A stretch of DNA of 64,000 bases from positions 1 through 64,000 of the forward strand of contig CBDHHG010000050.1 of the NCBI GenBank assembly GCA_965263225.1, written 5' to 3'. The stretch's first letter is position 1. Each line of letters opens with the position of its first letter. The position numbers were made by a program, and so were the translations under genes. A model generated the notes under the pieces. The model made no database searches, was not told the origin of the DNA, and saw only the letters and a program-made list of their open reading frames with translations. Positions 54,742 through 62,180 of the stretch are shown here, one piece after another. The DNA is from DT-111 sp965263225. Lineage in GTDB: Bacteria > Bacteroidota > Bacteroidia > Chitinophagales > Saprospiraceae.

Positions 54742-55098
54742 TTACTCCTCTTCTTCGGCCTTCTCCAGGGCCTCCTTTTTTTCTTTTTCATATTCAACTA
54801 ATAGCCAGGCAATGGTGTTGCTTTTCGCCTTTTCATTTCGCCAACGGCGGATGATTCCCTTGGCTTCCGCTTTGGCATCATCACATTTTATTCGCCTAAA
54901 ACAACGCTGGAACAATTTGAAAGCATAGCTTCTCATTGGGTAGCTACCTTTTACGGTACTTACCCTAAACCATACTTGATAATGATTGGTAGGAAACTCA
55001 TATCGCTTATTTAGATAGTAAGTGATACAAATTTGGTCATCAGGAAACGTAAACTCAAGCACCTCTCTCTTATAGTCATAACAGAATTCATAGGACAT
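54742..55098 (-). CDS. Unknown charged protein
   Basis: A 118-residue protein, beginning MSYEFCYDYKREVLEF with beta strands, and ending in a strongly acidic-basic helical tail (EYEKEKKEALEKAEEEE). No motif is recognised. It overlaps nothing but is 3 bp from the AraC stop, convergent. Confidence 0.6.
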   Translation of the reverse strand: MSYEFCYDYKREVLEFTFPDDQICITYYLNKRYEFPTNHYQVWFRVSTVKGSYPMRSYAFKLFQRCFRRIKCDDAKAEAKGIIRRWRNEKAKSNTIAWLLVEYEKEKKEALEKAEEEE

Positions 55099-55541
55099 GG
55101 CAATTCCATTTTGGTGTTAACCAATTCGAGATGAGGTAGATAATGAAAGTGTTGCTCTAAGCCTCCTGTGAAAGGAATTAAGTGGGCAGGAGGTACAAGG
55201 TGGGTTTGTTCTTTGGTATTGAATTAGGGGCTGCCGGTAAGTTAATGTAATTTTAATTAAGGTTCAAGTTTAAAGTGGTTTTAAGTTGTGGTGTAGGATG
55301 TAGAGCAAAGGCTAGAACCATCTCAATTCTTGAGGAAACTTCCTAGCTTGCTTGCAAGAGGGGATACTGCAAGTAGTGAGACAAATAGCTAATGTGGGTA
55401 AACTCTTATAAAGATTTACCCATTGACGAATGCGATAGGGCGGATAGACGTGTGCCTAATCTTTGATCTGATTGTAAGAAAATTGTGGGGTCGTGTGTAA
55501 TTTTAACAAGTTTTGCATCCTACTATAAAATCACCAAACGC
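55099..55541. other. Intergenic region, nothing recognised
   Basis: About 440 bp between the unknown 118-residue gene and the I9-like gene. No coding sequence, tRNA or strong hairpin was seen. It must contain the promoter of the I9-like gene. Confidence 0.5.
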
Positions 55542-55994
55542 ATGCAAAAAATGAAAATCAAATCCTTGAGTACAGTTCTAGCTTTAGCCCTGATCATGGT
55601 ACTGGGCAGCGGCTTTTCAGCAGAAAGTATCAATTTCCCTAATCAAGAAGAAAAACCTATGATGGATCAGGATAAGAAAATTGGCTATATCATCCTGTTA
55701 GATGAGGAGTCTTTTCCCAAACTAAAGGAAAATGCTTGGACGCCAAGCGGTAGTGAACGCCCTACCAATAGTGCGGAGTCCTATGAGGATTTTGTCAAGA
55801 AGGAACTCACCGCATGGGCCAAGAAGCACTTGAATATCAAAGCTAAAGAGGTAACCCAATCCTATAGTGGAATAATGCTGGGCTTTGCCGTAAGCATACC
55901 TCTTGATAAGAAGGATGAATTTCTGAAGAAGGCGAAAGCACTAAAGGAAATCACCACCATTGAAGAGGATGGAGTGATGGGGATTCATAACTAA
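55542..55994 (+). CDS. Secreted I9-inhibitor-like protein
   Basis: The start at 55542 or 55551 gives a Sec signal (LSTVLALALIMVLGSGFSA); the in-frame extension from 55485 lacks this. The mature part (about 120 residues) follows the peptidase-inhibitor I9 / subtilisin propeptide pattern: IGYIILLDEESF, VTQSYSGIMLGFAVSIP, then TTIEEDGVM. No protease domain is attached, so it may inhibit an external or separate subtilase. No subtilase lies adjacent. Confidence 0.7.
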   Translation: MQKMKIKSLSTVLALALIMVLGSGFSAESINFPNQEEKPMMDQDKKIGYIILLDEESFPKLKENAWTPSGSERPTNSAESYEDFVKKELTAWAKKHLNIKAKEVTQSYSGIMLGFAVSIPLDKKDEFLKKAKALKEITTIEEDGVMGIHN

Positions 55995-56090
55995 TGCTTG
56001 CCTCCGGATAGGTCAGCAAGGCCGAGACAGGAAATTAGTTCTTACATGCTGTTAAACCAAGTAAGAATAGCTTCGATTTGGCAATGCTTC

Positions 56091-57416
56091 GGGATTGTTC
56101 AGAAAAGTGTGTCATACTCATAGATGTTGATCAAACCTGTCCTTGAACTCTCTTTTCATAGAGCGGATAACAGCTTTGTAGGAATGAATGCGTTTTTTCC
56201 AACCTTTTCCTTCTTCATCAGCGTAAGATAGAGCAATTTAGTTAATGCTTCTTCAGAGACGAAAGCAGCTTTGGTTTTGGTAGTTTTGCGCATAATCCGA
56301 TGCAGACCTTCAATAGGATTGGTAGTGTAAATGAGCTTTCTAACGGCCCAATTGAAGCCAAAAAAAGCTGTTAGTTCTACCCAATTGTTGGTCCAAGCCT
56401 GGCCAATTTCAGGATACTTTTGGTTCCAGGTGTGCTCAAAATCCTTGAGCGCCTGGAGTCCTTGAGATTCATCGTCTGCTGTATATATGGCTCTCAGCCC
56501 TTTACAAATAGGCTTAACATCTTGGTCATCAACAAAACGGATCGCATTACGTACCATATGCACCACGCAGCGCTGGACGATAGCCTGAGGAAAAACACTC
56601 CAGATCGCTTCCTTAAATCCACTCAATCCATCAACGCAGAAGAATAATATATCTTCTACCCCTCTATCTTTGATATGTTCCAAAGTACGACCCCACTGTT
56701 TGGCTCCTTCTTGAGGCCCCACTTGAATAGCTAAAACATCTCTATAACCTTCTGCATCTACTCCATAGACGGTATAAACAGCTTTGCTCTTAACCACCCC
56801 ATTGTCGCGTACCTTAAAATGAATAGCGTCTAAAAAGACAACCATATAAAAAGACTTCAAGGCACGCTGCTGCCATTGGCGAATATCTGACCATACCCGA
56901 TCAGTAATGGTACTAAGTTGCCCCATACTGAGCTGGATACCATACATGCGTTGCAAATGCATTTGTATATCGCCATAACTATTACCCAGACTATACAATT
57001 CCAATATCTGATGATCCAAGCCGCTATGAAGATCTCGCTCCCATTTGCCTACCAACTGTGGCTCAAAACTACCCTGGCGATCACGAGGAGGCTCAATCTG
57101 AACTTCTCCTAACTGTGTTCGCAAGCGTTTCTTCGTACTACCGTTACGACGATTGGCTTGACCCGATTGCCGGTCTTGCAACAAGTGAGCATCCAACTCA
57201 CCTTGCAAAGAGCTTTCTACAAGATGCTTGATTAAATCCTTCAAGATGCCTTCCTCGCCTACTAAGCCTTGACCCTTTTGTAGGCCAGCTAAAGCAGACT
57301 CCTCAAATTTCTTGTAATCGAAGGCTGAACCAGAACCCTTTTTCTTTGATTTACTCATGTCAGTCCTTTTTCAAATTTAATTATTTTTGAACTGACACAC
57401 TTTTTTGAACACTCCC
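56091..57416 (-). mobile_element. IS256-family insertion sequence with 8-bp target duplication
   Basis: The 24-bp inverted repeats match in 22 positions (left GGGATTGTTCAGAAAAGTGT, right complement GGGAGTGTTCAAAAAAGTGT). The direct repeat AATGCTTC (56083-56090 and 57417-57424) is the exact target duplication. It lies in a non-coding stretch and seems intact and recent. Confidence 0.95.
56156..57358 (-). CDS. IS256-family (mutator-type) transposase
   Basis: A 400-residue transposase. The catalytic region shows VVFLDAIHFKVRDNG (first Asp), FFCVDGLSGFKEAIW (second Asp) and the C-terminal YTTNPIEGLHRIMRK (Glu). A mutator-type helical N-terminus with the zinc-like CVVHMVRNAIRFV segment is present. 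It is full length and presumably active. Confidence 0.95.
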   Translation of the reverse strand: MSKSKKKGSGSAFDYKKFEESALAGLQKGQGLVGEEGILKDLIKHLVESSLQGELDAHLLQDRQSGQANRRNGSTKKRLRTQLGEVQIEPPRDRQGSFEPQLVGKWERDLHSGLDHQILELYSLGNSYGDIQMHLQRMYGIQLSMGQLSTITDRVWSDIRQWQQRALKSFYMVVFLDAIHFKVRDNGVVKSKAVYTVYGVDAEGYRDVLAIQVGPQEGAKQWGRTLEHIKDRGVEDILFFCVDGLSGFKEAIWSVFPQAIVQRCVVHMVRNAIRFVDDQDVKPICKGLRAIYTADDESQGLQALKDFEHTWNQKYPEIGQAWTNNWVELTAFFGFNWAVRKLIYTTNPIEGLHRIMRKTTKTKAAFVSEEALTKLLYLTLMKKEKVGKNAFIPTKLLSAL

Positions 57417-57730
57417 AATGCTTCCAGATTGAAGCTCTTTTGAGATCAACTGTATCCTTTACGTACAACTCCAAATACTGCTACTGCTCCCTTGGATGAA
57501 GTCTCCCAACTTCACCCACAGCCCTTTCTCCACTCCTCCTTTGCTACCTCCTAACCAAAAAGTCTGGCCGTTGACATAATGTAATCGATTTTCACAACGT
57601 TCTGAGTGTAAGTCTTGACCAGGCACGGATTTCCTAGTACTGGGAATAGTTGTAATTTTAGGCAACTTCAGACTCATTCCTATGGCTACTAGCAAGCCCA
57701 AATTTCCAGACCAAGCTTCATACTTTTCTC
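57417..57730. other. Intergenic region, nothing recognised
   Basis: About 314 bp between the IS256-family element and the membrane protein gene; no gene or strong structure found, apart from the target-site copy at 57417-57424. Confidence 0.5.
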
Positions 57731-58333
57731 ATGGATGGCAATCATAAACCAAGCTTACAGGAGTGGATGCGCAACAACCCAGGCAGTGGCATCAATGAAT
57801 ATTTTGCCAAGTATGGTGATACGGGACAAACTCCCTTTTCTCAACCGATCATCCAACAACCCATAATCACTCAGATGCCGAAGCAAAGACGGCGGCGTCC
57901 CTTTGAATGGTTTACAATTCTGATCTCCTTGGGCATGATCGTTGCCTTCTTTCAACCCTGGATACAGGTCGTCCTTTTTGAGATAGAAGATAAATTGACC
58001 GCTACAGGGATGGAAATTCCAACTGACTATGCTAGCTGGGAGGCTGGTTTTGTGTTGGTGCCTGATAAAATGCAAGGGCATTATCTGATCCTGGCTGGCG
58101 CCGTGATGGCCTTATTGGGTGCCTTGCTTCGCTGGTACTGGTTGAAGTTTTTTGGTGCTGCCCTGTCTGTCATGTTGGTAGCTCGCTGGATAATTGTCTT
58201 GGTGGTGTGGGCAGGGAGTGAGCAATTCTTGGAAACAGAGCAAGATATGTGGACCTTCATTGAGGTCGGAACCTATGCCGCAGTAGGCTGTGCTGGACTT
58301 TATCTGATAGATTTTATGAAGGAGTGGTTCTAA
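57731..58333 (+). CDS. Integral membrane protein of unknown function
   Basis: A 200-residue protein: a polar Gln/Pro-rich N-terminus of 50 residues (QPIIQQPIITQMPKQRRRR), then about four hydrophobic helices (WFTILISLGMIVAFFQPWI; LILAGAVMALLGALLRW; LSVMLVARWIIVLVVWAG; AAVGCAGLYLIDFM). No family recognised. It overlaps the convergent EAD-like gene by 4 bp. Confidence 0.65.
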   Translation: MDGNHKPSLQEWMRNNPGSGINEYFAKYGDTGQTPFSQPIIQQPIITQMPKQRRRRPFEWFTILISLGMIVAFFQPWIQVVLFEIEDKLTATGMEIPTDYASWEAGFVLVPDKMQGHYLILAGAVMALLGALLRWYWLKFFGAALSVMLVARWIIVLVVWAGSEQFLETEQDMWTFIEVGTYAAVGCAGLYLIDFMKEWF

Positions 58334-58866
58334 TTGCCTGTAGCGAGTATGGTTTTGACCCGATGACGCCAGGGATGGTTTAGGCGAAATATGATAGTGC
58401 CATCTTCTCGCTTTCCCCGTTTGATTTGTTCAGGAAAGAATCGAGCAATTTTGTCGATTTCAGCCGTCGTCCAACCCGTTTTTTCTGATAGTGTAGCTTG
58501 TTTTCTCCATTCAAATTTTGTATTCCCTAAGTGATAAAAGAGTAAGGCTGCTTCAGCCGAAGGTAATGCCAGTTTTTGCTGGATGGTTTCCACTGCCGTG
58601 TAGGGTCTCATCCTGGTGGGGCCGTCCATAGAGTTCTCCTCCATCTGATCGATGAGTTGAAGAAGGCTATCCCTAATGATGTGTATCTCTTGTTGGGATT
58701 CCTGGATTCCCTTCAGCGTCTTCTGTTTCCAATGTCTATATCTAGCGGAAAGGTTAACACCAATATTGTAGAGGCTTGGGTTGTTTACTTCGAGATGGGC
58801 GAGGAGCTTTACCAACACTTGATCTAGTTCTTCTTTGGCAACAAGCTGCTTTAGTTCTGCTTTCAT
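58330..58866 (-). CDS. EAD11-like domain protein
   Basis: A 178-residue cytosolic protein. Residues about 1-77 follow the effector-associated-domain pattern also seen in the DnaJ-domain protein at 35623: ELDQVLVKLLAHLEVNN, ARYRHWKQKTLKGIQE, LLQLIDQMEENS. The C-terminal 100 residues (VETIQQKLALPSAEAALLFY, TTAEIDKIARFF) resemble a helix-turn-helix module. EADs normally bring effectors to NTPase scaffolds in conflict systems. No partner gene is adjacent, so this may be a remote or orphan member. Confidence 0.6.
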   Translation of the reverse strand: MKAELKQLVAKEELDQVLVKLLAHLEVNNPSLYNIGVNLSARYRHWKQKTLKGIQESQQEIHIIRDSLLQLIDQMEENSMDGPTRMRPYTAVETIQQKLALPSAEAALLFYHLGNTKFEWRKQATLSEKTGWTTAEIDKIARFFPEQIKRGKREDGTIIFRLNHPWRHRVKTILATGN

Positions 58867-58982
58867 GGGATGAATTTTCGATCTCTTCCAAATATCCGAA
58901 ATATCGGTGGGAAAAAGTGAGTTCGGGTGTGGATAATTGTGTGGGCCTACTTATCTTTAAAATTATCACAAAACGAATACCA

Positions 58983-60365
58983 ATGAAAGAGAACAGGAGA
59001 TCCTTCATCAAGAAGTCGGCCCTGGCCACTACTGGCATCACCTTAGGAGCCACTTCACTACCATTTACAGCAAAAAGTTATAATCGAATTCTTGGCGCAA
59101 ATGAGCGTATCAATGTTAGTGTCATTGGCGTGCGTGGCCAGGGCTTTGGCCATCTCCGACGCTGGGCCTCTATGGCCGAAAAAGAAAATGTCTATGTCAA
59201 AACGGTTTGTGATGTAGATGAAAACCTCTGGGCAGAACGGGTAGCTAAGGTGGAAGAGATTCAGGGGGAAAAGCCTGGAACGGCTTTCGACATGAGAGAA
59301 GTATTTGCTGATCCGGACATCGATGCCGTTTCCATTGCTACGCCGAACCACTGGCATGCTTTAGCTACTATTTGGGCCGTACAGGCCGGTAAGCATGTCT
59401 ACGTGGAAAAGCCATGTTCCCATAATGTCTTTGAAGGGCGAAAAATGATCGAGGCAGCTCGGAAGTACGACCGCATTGTGCAGGTAGGTTTCCAGAACAG
59501 ATCTATCGACAATGTACGCAAGGCCATGCAATTCTTGCATAATGGTGGCATTGGCGATGTATATATGGCGAAAGGACTTTGCTTCAAGCCTAGGGATTCT
59601 TTCGGCATTTCACCAGATAGTGATCCTCCCAAAGGGTTGCACTACGATTTATGGCTGGGTCCAGCCGCTTGGCGCCCCTACAATGAAAAGAAGGGACATT
59701 ACAATTGGCACTGGCATTGGGATACGGGAAATGGGGATATTGGAAACCAAGGTCCACATCAATTCGATGTAGCTCGTTGGGGGTTAAACAAGAATGAACA
59801 TCCAGTCAAGATTCATTCCAGTGGGGGGTATTTCAAATTTGGTAAAAATGAATGTAGCCAGGAGACAGCCAATACCCAAATGGCAGTTTATGAGTATGCC
59901 GATGGAAAGATTCTCCAATTTGAGACACGAGGTTTACACACAGGAGGAGAGGCAAGTTTGGATGTGAAGATCGGTAATCTGTTCTATGGAACGGAGGGAT
60001 GGATGGAAGTCAGAGGAAGCAAATGGAAGACCTATATGGGGCGAAAGAATGAGCCAGGACCTAGCTCTGATAGTGCGAAGGAAGAAACAGATAAAATTGT
60101 AGATTATTTGGCAGCCCCTGGAAGTGGAGGACACTACGCCAACTTTATCGCTGCTTTGCGTTCGGGTAAGCGGGATGATTTAACTTGTGATATTCAAGAA
60201 GGCTATCTGTCTACCGTCTTGCCGCTTCTAGCAAACATTTCACTCCGTACAGGGGACCAGCTAACCTTTGACGGTGCCAGCGAAAAGTTTGTCAAGCATA
60301 AGGAAGCGGATAAAATGCTGACGCGGAAATATAGAAAACCCTACGTTGTAGCAAAAGAAGTATAG
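58983..60365 (+). CDS. TAT-exported Gfo/Idh/MocA-family oxidoreductase
   Basis: The start at 58983 gives a twin-arginine signal (NRRSFIKKSALATTG). The Rossmann domain follows (NVSVIGVRGQGFG) and the catalytic EKP motif (YVEKPCSHN, about residue 140), then a Gfo/Idh C-terminal domain with NWHWHWDTGNGDIGNQGPHQ. These enzymes use NAD(P) for sugar oxidation or glycoside cleavage via redox. It precedes the sulfatase gene, separated by a terminator-like hairpin, and may act on the same substrate. Confidence 0.9.
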   Translation: MKENRRSFIKKSALATTGITLGATSLPFTAKSYNRILGANERINVSVIGVRGQGFGHLRRWASMAEKENVYVKTVCDVDENLWAERVAKVEEIQGEKPGTAFDMREVFADPDIDAVSIATPNHWHALATIWAVQAGKHVYVEKPCSHNVFEGRKMIEAARKYDRIVQVGFQNRSIDNVRKAMQFLHNGGIGDVYMAKGLCFKPRDSFGISPDSDPPKGLHYDLWLGPAAWRPYNEKKGHYNWHWHWDTGNGDIGNQGPHQFDVARWGLNKNEHPVKIHSSGGYFKFGKNECSQETANTQMAVYEYADGKILQFETRGLHTGGEASLDVKIGNLFYGTEGWMEVRGSKWKTYMGRKNEPGPSSDSAKEETDKIVDYLAAPGSGGHYANFIAALRSGKRDDLTCDIQEGYLSTVLPLLANISLRTGDQLTFDGASEKFVKHKEADKMLTRKYRKPYVVAKEV

Positions 60366-60386
60366 AACCTGAGAATCTAGTAGAAG

Positions 60387-60419
60387 AGCTCGAACTTTCT
60401 CAGCGGAAAGTCTCGGGCT
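60387..60419 (+). terminator. Probable terminator after oxidoreductase
   Basis: The stem AGCTCGAACTTTC pairs with GAAAGTCTCGGGCT with a bulge and a G-U pair, followed by a moderately T-rich TCTTCTTT. Confidence 0.6.
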
Positions 60420-60500
60420 TCTTCTTTGCCCGATTGTCTGTTAATTTTCTATCTTGAAGCTCTCATTTTTTACTTGTACGCAATTCAATCAATTGTCTAT

Positions 60501-62120
60501 ATGAAACGTAATGGAAACCAACTACTGTGGCTGTTAGCCGTCTGCTTATGTGCCGCTTGCCAACCGACTGTGAAGGAGGAAGAGGCGCCTAAGCGCCCAA
60601 ACATCATCTTCATGATGGCCGATGATCATGCTTATCAAGCAATTAGTGCCTATTCTAAAGATCTACTCAATACACCTAATATTGATCGGATAGCAAACGA
60701 TGGAATGTTGTTTAGTAATGCTTGTGTGACCAACTCGATCTGTGCTCCTTCTCGGGCGGTGATCCTGACCGGAAAACATAGTCACCTGAATGGGAAAATT
60801 GACAATAGGTTCCCCTTTGATACCACGCAAATGACTTTCCCACAGATTCTGCAAAACGCAGGCTATCAAACGGCTATGTTTGGAAAATTGCACTTTGGCA
60901 ATAACCCAAAAGGTTTTGATCAATTCAAAATATTACCCGGGCAGGGCACTTATTACAACCCAGACTTCATCACCAAGAATGAAGGTAGGATACGGATTGA
61001 GGGTTATACGACCGATTTGATTACGGATATGACCTTGGATTGGTTGGATAAAGAAAGAGATCCGGAGAAGCCTTTTCTCCTGATGTACCTACATAAAGCC
61101 CCACACCGAGAATGGTTACCGGCACCACGTCACTATAAGGAATTTACCAAAAGAACTTTCAAGGAGCCAGAAACCTTATTTGATGATTATGAAGGTCGAG
61201 GTGCTGCTGCTAAGAATGCCGAAATGAATTTGTTGACGCATATGAACTGGGCGGGCGATAGCAAAATCTATCCGGAGGTAATGGATGAATTGGGTATACC
61301 CGAAACAGCAAGCTGGGATAAGGGAGCTTTTAAACGAGAGGTCGGGCGGCAAAATGAGGCGCAACGGGCGGAATGGGATGCTGTGTATGGCCCAATCAAC
61401 GAGGAATTCAAGCAGAATTATCCTAATATGTCTAAGGAGGATCTAATGCGCTGGCGCTACCAAAGATATATGCAGGATTACCTGGGCAGTATTGCAGCGG
61501 TGGATGATGGAGTAGGAGAGGTGCTGGATTATTTGGAAGCAAATGGCTTGACCGAAAACACCATTATCGTATATACCTCTGATCAAGGATTCTATCTAGG
61601 GGAGCACGGTTGGTTTGATAAGCGCTTCATTTACGATGAATCCTTCAAAACACCCTTACTCGTTAAGTGGCCAGGCGTGATTGAGCCGGGTACAGTAAAT
61701 ACACAAATGGTACAAAATCTAGACTTTGCACAAACCTTTTTAGATGCCGCCGGGATTGAGTCGCCAGCGGATATGCAAGGCGAAAGCTTAGTCCCCTTGT
61801 TCAAAGGAGAAACTGAGAATTTCAGAGAGGCAGTGTATTACCATTATTATGAATATCCTTCAGTCCATATGGTGAAAAGGCACTATGGGATTGTTACCGA
61901 AGATTACAAGCTGGCTCATTTCTACTATGATGTAGATGAATGGGAATTGTACGATCGGAAGAAAGACAAAAATGAAATGAAGAATGTATACGAGGATCCA
62001 GCTTATGCCCAAGTGGTAGTGGAACTGAAGGAGAAATTGGCGGAATTGCGCGTCAAGTACAAGGACTCGCCAGAGTTGGACCAGCAATATATTGATAAGT
62101 ATAATGAATTAAAGAAATAA
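60501..62120 (+). CDS. Sulfatase lipoprotein, paralogue of the 21-kb sulfatase
   Basis: The start at 60501 places a lipoprotein signal first (LLAVCLCAAC, Cys20). It carries MADDHAYQAIS (metal site), the formylglycine motif C81-A-P-S-R85, TSDQGFYLGEHGWFDKR and YDRKKDKNEMKN. It is very similar throughout to the protein at 21229-22857, so the two are paralogues that share substrate type. It needs a formylglycine-generating enzyme encoded elsewhere. A family role in sulfated polysaccharide breakdown is likely. Confidence 0.92.
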   Translation: MKRNGNQLLWLLAVCLCAACQPTVKEEEAPKRPNIIFMMADDHAYQAISAYSKDLLNTPNIDRIANDGMLFSNACVTNSICAPSRAVILTGKHSHLNGKIDNRFPFDTTQMTFPQILQNAGYQTAMFGKLHFGNNPKGFDQFKILPGQGTYYNPDFITKNEGRIRIEGYTTDLITDMTLDWLDKERDPEKPFLLMYLHKAPHREWLPAPRHYKEFTKRTFKEPETLFDDYEGRGAAAKNAEMNLLTHMNWAGDSKIYPEVMDELGIPETASWDKGAFKREVGRQNEAQRAEWDAVYGPINEEFKQNYPNMSKEDLMRWRYQRYMQDYLGSIAAVDDGVGEVLDYLEANGLTENTIIVYTSDQGFYLGEHGWFDKRFIYDESFKTPLLVKWPGVIEPGTVNTQMVQNLDFAQTFLDAAGIESPADMQGESLVPLFKGETENFREAVYYHYYEYPSVHMVKRHYGIVTEDYKLAHFYYDVDEWELYDRKKDKNEMKNVYEDPAYAQVVVELKEKLAELRVKYKDSPELDQQYIDKYNELKK

Positions 62121-62136
62121 TACTAATGAGGGCTTT

Positions 62137-62154
62137 CGGGGCTTATAAGCCCCG
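62137..62154. repeat. Short perfect palindrome after sulfatase
   Basis: CGGGGCTTATAAGCCCCG is a perfect 18-bp palindrome, 16 bp after the stop codon. It has no T run; it may be a weak terminator or an mRNA stabilising hairpin. Confidence 0.6.
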
Positions 62155-62180
62155 TTGGCCACCGCCTTAATTAAAGCAAT

